A DNA stretch of 64,000 bases from [Bacillus] enclensis (GCF_001456935.1 NZ_KQ758482.1:538249-602248); one strand, 5' to 3'. Positions 51,519 through 60,519 are shown, numbered from the stretch's first letter. Translations and numbers: made by a program. Notes: a model not told the origin generated them from the sequence alone.

Positions 51519-53258
51519 TCAGGCTGTGAACTGTGTTGGATCTTCCCCTTTTTTCGAAAGCGAAGAAGCGGCTGTGATCAAAATCCACAGAGTGAAAATC
51601 AAGATGATGCTTCCAAAGATGAATAGCAGCATATTCCCTTCCGTCTCACCTGCTCCCGACCATTCAAAGATCACTTGGTTGATCATGGCCCACAGTGTCA
51701 TGAACATCAGGAACAGCATCGGGATCAAGGTCGCGATATAATTCCTTCCCTGTCTCTTGAGCCAGATGGTGATCAAGAGCAGGCTGATGCCTGCAAGCAA
51801 TTGGTTGGATGTACCGAATAACGGCCATAGCAGATATCCGCCGGATCCGAACCCCTTAGGACCTTGTGGCAGAAGTGTTAGGGCTGCACTCGATACAACC
51901 GCAATCGTTGTCGCCACATGCGTTTTCGTCAATGGCATGACGTTATATTCCTCACCCAGTTCGGCGATGATATATCTCATCAACCGGACGGAAGAGTCCA
52001 GCGTCGTTGCAGCAAAGCTCACGATGATGACGGATACGATCGTGGCAGCTATATCAGCCGGGATTCCGAGACCTGCCGCCAATTGCCCTGCACCCTTGAT
52101 AAATACGCCAAGTCCTGCTCCACTTGCAGCTGCAAACCCGCTGTATGTAGCTTTGAACTCTGCAATATTCGGGAAAAATGTTATACATGCGATGATTGCA
52201 ATCAGTGCGAGTGCCCCTTCACCCACAGCTCCCAAATACCCGACAAACCTTGCTTCTGTTTCATTATTCAGCTGCTTGGATGAAGTACCTGACGATACAA
52301 GACCGTGGAATCCGGAAATCGCTCCGCACGCGATCGTGATGAATAGCAGCGGGAACCACGAAACGTCGGCAGAACTGTTCGTCATCGGTGCCGTAATCTT
52401 AGGATTTGAAAATAATAGACCCAAATACAATAACCCCAGGCCGACTACCAGTTGATGCGAATTGATATAATCCCTCGGCTGCAGCAGCTTCCAAACCGGA
52501 AGCGTCGAGGCAATATATACATATATCATCAGGATGATGATCCATGCAAAGAATGCCATACTGGTAGAGCTTAATCCAAATAAAGAAACAGCGCCTTCAC
52601 CTCCGAAATACTGCACAAAATCGATCTGCAGGAATTCCACCCTGCTTGCCACGACAGCGGAAAGATACATGACTGCCAAAGCAACCAGCGACGGGAGAAG
52701 CATGCTTCCGCTCCGCTTATAAACCCTGTACCCTATCCAGACAGCCAGCGGTATTTGGATGAATACGGACAGCACACTTGCCGGGAAAGTAATGAATAAG
52801 TTCGCAATGACCCATGCAAAGACGGCATTTACCATCAATACGAGGATTAAAATAATGAATAAAAACAGAACCTTTGCCCGTTTTCCAATTAACTTGCTAG
52901 CCAGTGTCCCGACTGATTGTCCTTTGTTTCTCACAGAAAGGACGAGTGTGCCGAAATCATGAACTCCGGCAGCAAATACGGTACCGAGTATGACCCATAG
53001 AAACGCAGGCAGCCAGCCCCAATAAACCGCAATTGCCGGTCCGACAATCGGTGCAGCACCGGCTACAGATGTGAAGTGATGCCCCCACAGCACGAACTTA
53101 TTTGTAGGAACGAAGTCAACCCCATCTTTATACTGATGTGCTGGTGTAACATAATCGGGATCCAATCGATAAATCCGTTCAGCAATCAGCTTAGAGTAAT
53201 ACTTATACCCTAATAAAAATACAATCCCCCCTATTAGTGCAAGCCAAATTCCTCCCAT
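51519..53258 (-). CDS. CstA-family (carbon starvation) transporter
   Basis: 579 residues, about 16 helices. HQYKDGVDFVPTNKFVLWGHHFTSVAGAAPIVGPAIAVYWGWLPAFLWVILGTVFAAGVHDFGTLVLSVRNKGQS is the CstA signature; GFHGLVSSGTSSKQ and SFAATTLDSSVRLMRYIIAELG follow. E. coli CstA/BtsT relatives import pyruvate or peptides. It is the first gene of a three-gene operon with the CC-ending protein and ArsA. A consensus-like promoter lies upstream. Confidence 0.9.
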   Translation of the reverse strand: MGGIWLALIGGIVFLLGYKYYSKLIAERIYRLDPDYVTPAHQYKDGVDFVPTNKFVLWGHHFTSVAGAAPIVGPAIAVYWGWLPAFLWVILGTVFAAGVHDFGTLVLSVRNKGQSVGTLASKLIGKRAKVLFLFIILILVLMVNAVFAWVIANLFITFPASVLSVFIQIPLAVWIGYRVYKRSGSMLLPSLVALAVMYLSAVVASRVEFLQIDFVQYFGGEGAVSLFGLSSTSMAFFAWIIILMIYVYIASTLPVWKLLQPRDYINSHQLVVGLGLLYLGLLFSNPKITAPMTNSSADVSWFPLLFITIACGAISGFHGLVSSGTSSKQLNNETEARFVGYLGAVGEGALALIAIIACITFFPNIAEFKATYSGFAAASGAGLGVFIKGAGQLAAGLGIPADIAATIVSVIIVSFAATTLDSSVRLMRYIIAELGEEYNVMPLTKTHVATTIAVVSSAALTLLPQGPKGFGSGGYLLWPLFGTSNQLLAGISLLLITIWLKRQGRNYIATLIPMLFLMFMTLWAMINQVIFEWSGAGETEGNMLLFIFGSIILIFTLWILITAASSLSKKGEDPTQFTA

Positions 53259-53363
53259 GATAATCCTCCTTCAACATGATATAGAGCAGGCAGTACATCC
53301 CATTCATTCAAGAAGGAAGTCTTGGTTGAAAATACAGAATTTTTAGAATGTAATGCTTACTAC

Positions 53364-53392
53364 ATTTTACATTGGCTTATCCCGGTTTTCAA
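53364..53392 (-). promoter_or_regulatory. promoter of the CstA operon
   Basis: Minus strand TTGAAA (53387-53392), 17-base spacer, TAAAAT (53364-53369), about 105 bases before the ATG. Confidence 0.6.
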
Positions 53393-53447
53393 CGGTAAGT
53401 TACATGGTGCATAAGCTGATTGAAATGATCAGGAAATTCGTCATATG

Positions 53448-53475
53448 AAAAAAGAACCGGATATCCATCCGGTTC
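53448..53475 (-). terminator. terminator of the short spo0M gene
   Basis: GAACCGGAT / ATCCGGTTC stem with six T on the minus strand, five bases past the stop. Confidence 0.9.
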
Positions 53476-53480
53476 CATTC

Positions 53481-53885
53481 TTAACTAACGATGATACTGT
53501 CTTCATCCGTCGGGTCCACCGCCTGAGGGATATCCACGGTCGTCCTTAACAGCGTTTCGTTGGTGTCATCCGTTTTGGGATGACTGGTTTCAGTCGGGAA
53601 CTGAAAAGGGATCGTTTTTTTCTCCCCCGCTTTGATTGTTCCGATATCATTCAGGATGACCGTATTCAGCTCCTTTTCATGATATGGGAAATCACTGTCC
53701 TCTTTATCTTCCTCATACTTGTGAAGGAGGACAAGCCTTACCTCATTGATCGGCTGGTCTGCATTCCCTCCTTCAAGAATGACTTCCCCGTGGATGGTGT
53801 CCCCTTGTTTGATTTCGCCTTTACTGACCACGGTATCTACTTTGACATGACCGATTCCGATACTTGATAGAAATTTATTTAACAC
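53481..53885 (-). CDS. Spo0M-like protein, arrestin N-half only
   Basis: 134 residues. KFLSSIGIGHVKVDTVVSKGEIKQGDTIHGEVILEGGNADQPINEVRLVLLHKYEEDKED is the N-terminal arrestin-like half of Spo0M. Known Spo0M proteins have ~250 residues; this one stops at DPTDEDSIIVS with a proper terminator right behind, so it is a stable half-length form rather than a random truncation. Spo0M links sporulation control to cell morphology. Loss of the C-half may change its partners. Confidence 0.8.
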   Translation of the reverse strand: MLNKFLSSIGIGHVKVDTVVSKGEIKQGDTIHGEVILEGGNADQPINEVRLVLLHKYEEDKEDSDFPYHEKELNTVILNDIGTIKAGEKKTIPFQFPTETSHPKTDDTNETLLRTTVDIPQAVDPTDEDSIIVS

Positions 53886-54010
53886 GTTTTAACCACCTTT
53901 CTCCTGATTGTGAAGTTTTACGCACTTCTAAAATAAACAGACTTATACACATATATTGCTATCCCGATGCAGAAACTATCAATGAAACTTGATAGAAAGA
54001 AGGAATATGT

Positions 54011-54343
54011 ATGAAAAAAATACTCATGACCCTTTTAACAGTATGTCTACTGAGCTTCGGCTTCAACGGATATGCAGCAGCTGAAGGACAGCCGGCCGCC
54101 CCGCAGAAAGTCAATCTGACAGATGACCAGAAGCAAGAATTGGACAAATTGCATCAGCAGTTATTCAACTCAAAGAAAGAACTGATCAATAAATATGTTG
54201 AATATGGTGTGTTCACGAAGGAACAAGGAGACATGATGCTCAAGAAGATGGAAGAACGCTACAAGAAACTCAAGGAAAACGGCTATATGATGAGATGGCA
54301 CCATCACCAGGGAAAGAATCTTCATCCACAAAATCAGCAATAA
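54011..54343 (+). CDS. secreted DUF2680 (YckD-like) protein
   Basis: 110 residues. Signal peptide 1-24 (GYAAA). LTDDQKQELDKLHQQLFNSKKELINKYVEYGVFTKEQGDMMLKKMEERYKKLKENGY is DUF2680, helical hairpin; His-rich tail RWHHHQGKN. AGAAGGAATATGT precedes the ATG. Found at spore/envelope level in bacilli; function unknown. Confidence 0.85.
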   Translation: MKKILMTLLTVCLLSFGFNGYAAAEGQPAAPQKVNLTDDQKQELDKLHQQLFNSKKELINKYVEYGVFTKEQGDMMLKKMEERYKKLKENGYMMRWHHHQGKNLHPQNQQ

Positions 54344-54373
54344 GAAGCTGGCCGAATCCATTTCCCCTTGGTT

Positions 54374-54407
54374 CCGGTTCCGCGGGATTCCTCCCTGCAG
54401 GAACCGG
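54374..54407. terminator. inverted repeat between convergent genes
   Basis: CCGGTTCC / GGAACCGG with an 18-base loop; no T run, so termination is uncertain. Confidence 0.45.
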
Positions 54408-54432
54408 CATCTTCATGAATGGTTACCGCGCT

Positions 54433-55449
54433 TTACAGAGATCTAAGAATCTCTGCGGCTTCCTCCACTTGTTCCATACTCACATCATAATGCGTCACAA
54501 ACCTGACTGCATAAGGACCGAAACCGCCTATCAAAATCCCCTTGTCCCTCAGGATCTCCACAAACTCTGCCGAGGTGTTCCCTCTCTCTTTTACATCCGC
54601 TACGACAATATTCGTATCAACATCATTCATGATAGAGATTCCCTCACATGTTTCCAGAGCTTCTTTAAGGATGGCGGCTTTTTTATGGTCTTCTGACAAC
54701 CGCCTCCTCATATTAGTCAAGGCAACCAAACCGGGTGCAGCAAGTATACCCGCCTGCCTTAAGCCCCCTCCAAGCCGCTTTCTCCACTTCCTTGCCCTTT
54801 GAATAAATGAAGAGTCGCCGGCAATGATCGAGCCGACCGGGGCCCCCAGTCCTTTCGACAGACAAATCTGCACCGTGTCACAATGGCGGGTGAATTCCTT
54901 CACATCTTTCCCTGCAGCAGCTGATGCATTAAATAACCTTGCCCCGTCTACGTGGAGGGGTATCGAATGCTTCCGTGCGACTGCATGAATTGCTTCCATA
55001 TTTTCCGGCGAAACGATCGCACCGCCGGCCCGGTTGTGGGTATTCTCCAGACAGATCAGTCCTGTCTCGGGAAAATGCTGATCTTCATCCCGAATTGCAT
55101 TTTCAACATCATCCGGGTCCATTGCCCCTTTTATGCCTGGAAGTGTTCTCGTCTGTACCCCCGCCAGAGCAGCAACTGCTCCTGATTCATAATAGAAAAT
55201 ATGCGAGTTCTCTTCGAGGATGATTTCATTTCCGGGACGTGTATGCGTCAGAACCGCGATTTGATTCCCCTGTGTGCCGCTCGTGACAAACAATGCTTTT
55301 TCCTTGCCGAGTACCCTTGCAGCTTCTTCTTCAAGCTTTAGGACCGTCGGATCTTCCCCATATACATCATCACCCACTTCCGCTTCGAATGCCGCAAGCC
55401 GCATTTCTTTAGTAGGTTTTGTGACTGTATCGCTCCGTAAATCAATCAT
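54433..55449 (-). CDS. ltaE: low-specificity L-threonine aldolase
   Basis: 338 residues, PLP enzyme of the beta-eliminating lyase fold. MIDLRSDTVTKPTKEMRLA and VGDDVYGEDPTV start the family; HVDGARLFNA holds the PLP-binding Asp168, and LSKGLGAPVGS the Schiff-base Lys199. Splits L-(allo-)threonine to glycine and acetaldehyde. Monocistronic. Confidence 0.92.
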   Translation of the reverse strand: MIDLRSDTVTKPTKEMRLAAFEAEVGDDVYGEDPTVLKLEEEAARVLGKEKALFVTSGTQGNQIAVLTHTRPGNEIILEENSHIFYYESGAVAALAGVQTRTLPGIKGAMDPDDVENAIRDEDQHFPETGLICLENTHNRAGGAIVSPENMEAIHAVARKHSIPLHVDGARLFNASAAAGKDVKEFTRHCDTVQICLSKGLGAPVGSIIAGDSSFIQRARKWRKRLGGGLRQAGILAAPGLVALTNMRRRLSEDHKKAAILKEALETCEGISIMNDVDTNIVVADVKERGNTSAEFVEILRDKGILIGGFGPYAVRFVTHYDVSMEQVEEAAEILRSL

Positions 55450-55715
55450 GGTATGTATTCCCCCGCTTTTATTATGTATTGATGATAGTATAACAAAAAA
55501 GCGCGCGAGCCGTCAGTCCGGAATACATAACCTTACTAAAATGAAAATAATTCCATTTACCTATAAAAAATATAATTATAGGAATATTCATAACATTCGG
55601 TTCTTTATTGTGTTACTATTTTAATGGGTAGTGTAAAGACACTTCGAAGTCAACGTGTTTCTTCTATAATATAAGCACGCATTCGGCCCTAACATGATAA
55701 ATAAGGAGTAAGAAG

Positions 55716-56972
55716 ATGAATATCGGCTCTAAAATCCGCTTCCACAGACAAAAAAAGAACCTGACACAAGAAGAATTATCAAAGGGGATTATTTCGGTAT
55801 CATATCTTTCAAAGCTCGAGAATAATCAAGTCTTCCCGTCTGAAGAGATCATTCAGTTGTTATGTGAACGCCTTGGCGTATCTTCCCTTCAGAACGATGA
55901 GCAGGAATTGAATAAACTGCTTGAGAAATGGAACCGCTCCCTCCTTTGGAAAGACCTAGAGGCAGCCGAATCATACCATGATGAAATAAAAAAACTGCTG
56001 AATGAAACGGATGACCTGACTCCGCAGCTTTTATATAAAATACTCTTTATTCGTTACCAATTGATCCATTCAGACCTTGAGAGTGTCCGCACGAACCTGG
56101 CCCGCATCCATAGTCATTATAAGGAATTAAACGATACACTGAGATTTTACTACCACAGATATAAAGGCAATTACTACTATGCAGTACAACAATATGACAA
56201 AGCCCTCACAGAATTGAAAGAGGCCGAAACCTACTATGTTCTGGGCAGTGTAACAAATGAAGAAGAACGGGCTGATCTCTATTATTTATTCAGCCTAGTC
56301 CTTACGAGATTGAATATGTACAGGCTTGCTATCTATTACGGGGAAAAATCATTGTCCATCTTCCAGGGGGTGTACTTTCAGCAAAGGTGTGCTGAAGTCC
56401 ACTTGCTCCTGGGTATTTGTTATAGAAGGATCCGATACAGTGAAGAAGCCCTCAAACATTATGATTGGGCAAATTTCATAAGCAAATCAATCAACTACAA
56501 CAGACTCACATCCATGGTGGAGCAGAATCTGGGCTACTTAAAGTCGGTCATGAATAAAAGCGAAGAAGCGATCCAGCATTATTTAAGAAGCATCGAGTTA
56601 AAGGAATCTGACGTGGAAGGAAAGCTCAATTCCATTTTGGCACTTGTAAAAGAATACTATAAACTTAACCGCTTCAATCAGGTACGCTACTGGCTTCCTA
56701 AGGGGCTCGCACTTTGCTCAAAGGACGTGTTCCCGGGTAAATATTATCAATTGTCGTATTATCAGTACGCATTGGATGATTTCCCGACAGGCTTTGAACA
56801 CTTCATGAAGGAATATATCCTGCCCTACTTCAAAGAAAACGGTGAACAGCTTTTATATGCCGAGTATTCTAAATTCCTTGGTCAATATTATCAGGGAGTT
56901 AGGAGATATAAAAATGCAGCATTCCACTTAAAGGAATCCAATTCCATTTATGAAGAGATGCTGTCCTTATAG
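55716..56972 (+). CDS. NprR-like quorum-sensing regulator (XRE + TPR)
   Basis: 418 residues. HTH_XRE at 1-60 (IGSKIRFHRQKKNLTQEELSKGIISVSYLSKLENNQVFPS) followed by ~75-410 of TPR-type helices (YDKALTELKEAETYY, SEEALKHYDWAN, SEEAIQHYLRSIEL). Size and layout are those of NprR of the RRNPP family (NprR ~423; PlcR ~285). The next gene encodes a short exported pro-peptide, as nprX follows nprR. Peptide binding should switch DNA binding and expression of secreted enzymes. Confidence 0.88.
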   Translation: MNIGSKIRFHRQKKNLTQEELSKGIISVSYLSKLENNQVFPSEEIIQLLCERLGVSSLQNDEQELNKLLEKWNRSLLWKDLEAAESYHDEIKKLLNETDDLTPQLLYKILFIRYQLIHSDLESVRTNLARIHSHYKELNDTLRFYYHRYKGNYYYAVQQYDKALTELKEAETYYVLGSVTNEEERADLYYLFSLVLTRLNMYRLAIYYGEKSLSIFQGVYFQQRCAEVHLLLGICYRRIRYSEEALKHYDWANFISKSINYNRLTSMVEQNLGYLKSVMNKSEEAIQHYLRSIELKESDVEGKLNSILALVKEYYKLNRFNQVRYWLPKGLALCSKDVFPGKYYQLSYYQYALDDFPTGFEHFMKEYILPYFKENGEQLLYAEYSKFLGQYYQGVRRYKNAAFHLKESNSIYEEMLSL

Positions 56973-56984
56973 GGAGGTGAGAAT

Positions 56985-57101
56985 GTGAAAAAAATGAAAC
57001 AACTCGTTATCGCTGTAAGTCTGACCGCAATGGCGCTCGGTGGGGTGGTTGTGATCAATTCCCCAGAAGAAGATTTCCCGCCATACAGCGTGAAACAATA
57101 A
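56985..57101 (+). CDS. signal pro-peptide of the NprR-like receptor (38 aa)
   Basis: GTG 56985 after GGAGGTGAGAAT, 12 bases past the receptor stop. MKKMKQLVIAVSLTAMALGG forms a secretion signal; the C-terminal part VINSPEEDFPPYSVKQ would give the mature signal, perhaps the last 7-8 residues (FPPYSVKQ). Same order and size as NprX and PapR precursors. A good terminator follows. Mature peptide is inferred. Confidence 0.8.
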   Translation: MKKMKQLVIAVSLTAMALGGVVVINSPEEDFPPYSVKQ

Positions 57102-57113
57102 TCTTATAAACAG

Positions 57114-57146
57114 AAAGACTGGTTAGCCTATAACCAGTCTTTTCGT
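57114..57146 (+). terminator. terminator of the receptor-peptide operon
   Basis: AAAGACTGGTTA / TAACCAGTCTTT stem with five-base loop and T tail; also usable for the convergent DUF421 gene. Confidence 0.92.
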
Positions 57147-57150
57147 TTGT

Positions 57151-57801
57151 TTATTGCAAGTTGCGCGGCGGCTCTATTGTATGTGATTCCAATGCCACTT
57201 CCTTAAACAAGTCATTCCCTTCCTCTTTGTTCTTGCCATTAACGGGTGACTGCGGTATATACTGCTGTCCATTCAAGGAAAGGCTCCCGATCAATTGCCT
57301 AAGTGCAAAAACTTCTTGTTTCAAAAGATGTACATCATTATTAGTAGCCGGCCGGCTGCTTTCCTTAAGAATGAATCCCACTTGGCCGTTCGGTTCCAAC
57401 GTTGCTTCTTGGACATCCGATAGCTTGCTGATCTGGTTCTGCCTCAGTTTCATTTCCAGCTGATCAACGGTAAGCCTGAGTTTTTTCAGGGTATCCGTTT
57501 GCAGTTCCCCGTCTTTTATCAGCACCTTCGACCTTCCTGTGATGAACTTTTCAATCCAATCTGCCTTGATTTGCATATATTCAATCACAACCAGGGAAAC
57601 CACAAGGATCAACCCCACAAACAAAGTGGTCCATATACTCTCCCCTGCAATCGGCTGAACAAGCAGGGACCCGATCCCGATCATAATCACGACTTGGGCA
57701 AGGGACATCTGCGAAATAGACTTCCTGCCTGCAATCCGCAAAAGGAGTGTTCCTCCGAGAACTACTAGAATGGCCTTCCAAATTAAATGGATATCCAACA
57801 T
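57151..57801 (-). CDS. DUF421 (YetF-type) membrane protein, second copy
   Basis: 216 residues from ATG 57801 (GAAGGAAGTGATC). IAGRKSISQMSLAQVVIMIGIGSLLVQPI matches the GRKxISQM motif of DUF421; after three helices the cytoplasmic domain (LKKLRLTVDQLEMKLRQNQISKLSDVQEATLEPNG) follows. The tail of ~50 residues differs from the copy at 2260. Convergent with the NprR-like operon. Confidence 0.85.
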   Translation of the reverse strand: MLDIHLIWKAILVVLGGTLLLRIAGRKSISQMSLAQVVIMIGIGSLLVQPIAGESIWTTLFVGLILVVSLVVIEYMQIKADWIEKFITGRSKVLIKDGELQTDTLKKLRLTVDQLEMKLRQNQISKLSDVQEATLEPNGQVGFILKESSRPATNNDVHLLKQEVFALRQLIGSLSLNGQQYIPQSPVNGKNKEEGNDLFKEVALESHTIEPPRNLQ

Positions 57802-57924
57802 GATCACTTCCTTCATATAGATTTATCTTTTGAAATCATGCCGAAAATATCCATCAAATAAATAGAAATTTTCAGAACAAAGATATATAGTTAAAAAGGT
57901 AGATACCAAAGGGGGAATAAAACA

Positions 57925-59157
57925 ATGAACACACGTTACAATGAAAATTTAGAGAGATACGCCGACCTCATCGTCAGAGTCGGCCTGAACATCCAGGAAG
58001 GACAGCAGGTACTTATTTCCGCGCCTGTCACTACATATGAATTCGTGCGCATGGTCACGAATAAAGCATACGAAGCCGGGGCACTCCATGTCATGACGGA
58101 CTTCTACGATGAAGAATTGAAGAAAATCAGACTGGAAAAATCCAGTGAGGAAGGGTTGAAAGTATACCCTCATTGGAAGCAGAAGGGGTACATTGAGATG
58201 GCCGAGAACAATGTTGCACTCTTGAACCTCATCGCTCCTGACCCGTCCCTTCTCAAGGATGCCGATCCTGAGCGGGTAGCGTTACTCAATAAAGTGGGTG
58301 CAGAAGCATCCAAAGAGTTCTCGTCCTATATCGGCGGCGGAAAAATCAGCTGGCTGATTGCGGCCTATCCGACACGACAATGGGCTGAAAGTGTGTTCCC
58401 TGGCTTAGAAAGGGAAGATGCAGTCGAGAAGCTATGGGAAAATATCTTCTACACCACCCGGACGGACCGCGAAGAATCAGTGGACCGGTGGGAAAAGCAT
58501 ATTGGCGAACTGAATAAAAGAGCCCGCCTGCTGAATGAAGCTGGCTACCGCAAACTGCATTATAAAGGACCGGGGACCGATTTGACGATTGGATTCCACC
58601 AGCAGACGAAGTGGATCAGCGCCCAGTTCACGAATGACCGCGGGACTCCGTTTGTACCGAACCTGCCGACGGAAGAAGTATTCACGATCCCGGATAGAAC
58701 GAGTGTGAATGGAATCGTTTCTTCAACGAAACCGCTCAATTATGCGGGTACATTAATCAAAGACTTCACGCTGACCTTCAAGGACGGGAAGGTAGTCGAT
58801 TTCTCAGCGCAAGAGGGATATGAAACATTAAAAAATCTTCTGGTTGCGGACGAAGGTGCTTCATACCTCGGAGAAGTCGCGCTTGTCCCACATGACTCAC
58901 CGATTTCAAACACGAACATCATCTTTAATAACACACTCTATGATGAAAATGCTTCATGCCACATCGCACTCGGACGTGCACTGTCCGTCTGCGTTGAAAA
59001 TGGAAACAACCTGACTGAGGAAGAATTGAATGACGTCGGCTTCAACCAAAGCATGATCCACGTTGACTTCATGATCGGCTCCAATGAATTGAATATCGAT
59101 GGAGAAAAAGCGGATGGCACCCTGGAGCCTATCTTTAGGAATGGAGATTGGGTGTAG
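57925..59157 (+). CDS. ampS: aminopeptidase AmpS (M29 family)
   Basis: 410 residues. Two-domain thermophilic-aminopeptidase fold: NERYADLIVRVGLNIQEGQQVLI start; metal site in the C-domain includes PTEEVFTIPDRTSVNG (Glu), VALVPHDSPIS (His), NTLYDENASCHIALG (Tyr, Asp, His) and HVDFMIG (His, Asp). Cytoplasmic exopeptidase with two metals. AAAGGGGGAATAAAAC precedes the ATG. Monocistronic. Confidence 0.92.
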   Translation: MNTRYNENLERYADLIVRVGLNIQEGQQVLISAPVTTYEFVRMVTNKAYEAGALHVMTDFYDEELKKIRLEKSSEEGLKVYPHWKQKGYIEMAENNVALLNLIAPDPSLLKDADPERVALLNKVGAEASKEFSSYIGGGKISWLIAAYPTRQWAESVFPGLEREDAVEKLWENIFYTTRTDREESVDRWEKHIGELNKRARLLNEAGYRKLHYKGPGTDLTIGFHQQTKWISAQFTNDRGTPFVPNLPTEEVFTIPDRTSVNGIVSSTKPLNYAGTLIKDFTLTFKDGKVVDFSAQEGYETLKNLLVADEGASYLGEVALVPHDSPISNTNIIFNNTLYDENASCHIALGRALSVCVENGNNLTEEELNDVGFNQSMIHVDFMIGSNELNIDGEKADGTLEPIFRNGDWV

Positions 59158-59199
59158 ATCATTGTTTATAGTCGCCGGATAATGTAAAAGTAAAAATGT

Positions 59200-59257
59200 A
59201 AACCCGAACATGATTCGAATTTTTTGTGTGAAATTCGGATTTGTTCGGGTTTTTTGT
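59200..59257 (+). terminator. terminator of ampS
   Basis: AACCCGAACA ... TGTTCGGGTT with an inner ATTCGAA.../..ATTCGGAT pairing, then TTTTTTG. Confidence 0.9.
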
Positions 59258-59350
59258 TAGTTTGAATGTTTTTATAAAGTGATTTTTGTGACGGTGAGGG
59301 GTTTTTTGGGTGGTAAATGGGTCGCGTGGTATACCCTAACAGGTGTTTGT

Positions 59351-59490
59351 AATCCATTTTGGGAATTTATGATCCTAGTCCGAGATTTACGATCCTATTT
59401 GAGGATTTACGATCCTAATTAGAAATATACGTTCCTAAATAAAAATTTATGATCCTAATTCCAAATATATGATCTCATGAGAATGATTCT
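59351..59490. repeat. 20-bp periodic array H (core ATTTACGATCCTA)
   Basis: GATCCTA-type cores at 59351 (AATCCAT), 59371, 59391, 59411, 59431, 59451 and 59471, all exactly 20 apart. Each core is preceded by ATTTAT/ATTTAC. In the gene-free stretch 59258-59639, beyond the ampS terminator. Confidence 0.9.
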
Positions 59491-59639
59491 AAATAACTCC
59501 CACTATCCCATGTAGACCTCTCTCCTTAATTAATTTCCATAAATTACATCCATTATGACAATAAAATTTCATTTATAACATTTTCAATACCCCTTCTATC
59601 GCTTACAATAATAATATAGGGATTAAAGGAGCGATACAT

Positions 59640-60479
59640 TTGTCAACCTTCACGAATAAACATACATTGGTTTGGAGCGGGCTGATATTGGCCACTCTTT
59701 TCATCATATTCACGATATTTAAATCATCCAACGTACAATCAAGCGAAAAAGCTTTGACGGCAGTGGAGAAATATCCTACTGTGTTTGTACATGGCTACAA
59801 AGGGACCTATAATTCATTCAGAACGATGCTGGACCGCTTCGAACATCATCACGGCTGGGGAAAAAAGACACTGGAGATCTATGTGTCCGAGAACGGAAGC
59901 GTCTCCTATAAAGGTACCATTCCAAAAAACCCTTCCTCCCCTCCTCTGGTCCAGGTCATTTTCGAAGATAATCGGGCAGCACTCGACAAACAGGCAATAT
60001 GGCTGGAAAATGCATTGAAGCTTATGCATCACAGCTTTCAGGTCGATAACATCAATCTAGTCGGTCATTCGATGGGCGGACTCGCTTCCACCAAATACCT
60101 GGAAAACGCCCGGGGTAAAGATTTTCTGCCTGCGACCCACAAGTTCATAACCATCGCCACCCCATTTGAAGGCGTGACGAAAGATTCTTATGATCAAATC
60201 AATACCGGGGCGGCCGTCATTGATTTAAAACCACAGTCCAGAGCGCTTAAACACCTATATCTCAATCGGCATATGATCGATCCGGGAATCAAGATCTTAT
60301 CCATCGCAGGTTCCGGGGACGACGTCGTGAACGTACCAAGCGCACTTGGAAGTGAAAAACTGTTTGACCGAAATGAATTTTCATCCCAAGTTGTATACGA
60401 CCCGACCATCTCACACAGCGGACTCCATGAAACCACAAAAGTCGACAGGCTCCTCGGTGATTTTTTATGGGGGAAATAG
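59640..60479 (+). CDS. alpha/beta hydrolase, DUF915 type
   Basis: 279 residues with TTG start (AAAGGAGCGATACAT upstream). One N-terminal anchor helix (LVWSGLILATLFIIFTIF). TVFVHGYKGTYNSF oxyanion loop, VGHSMGG nucleophile elbow, SGDDVVNVPSALG acid, and HSGLHE histidine. Extracytoplasmic esterase/lipase-like enzyme; DUF915 proteins are common in Firmicutes. Substrate unknown. Confidence 0.88.
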   Translation: MSTFTNKHTLVWSGLILATLFIIFTIFKSSNVQSSEKALTAVEKYPTVFVHGYKGTYNSFRTMLDRFEHHHGWGKKTLEIYVSENGSVSYKGTIPKNPSSPPLVQVIFEDNRAALDKQAIWLENALKLMHHSFQVDNINLVGHSMGGLASTKYLENARGKDFLPATHKFITIATPFEGVTKDSYDQINTGAAVIDLKPQSRALKHLYLNRHMIDPGIKILSIAGSGDDVVNVPSALGSEKLFDRNEFSSQVVYDPTISHSGLHETTKVDRLLGDFLWGK

Positions 60480-60519
60480 TCATTGTAAGAGACTGGGATA
60501 GAACTTTATTGACTAAATA

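Noticed and set aside
3911-59490. Periodic arrays as CRISPR arrays
   Set aside because: Units are 20-21 bp in total with 8-12 base variable parts, imperfect cores, and no cas genes nearby.
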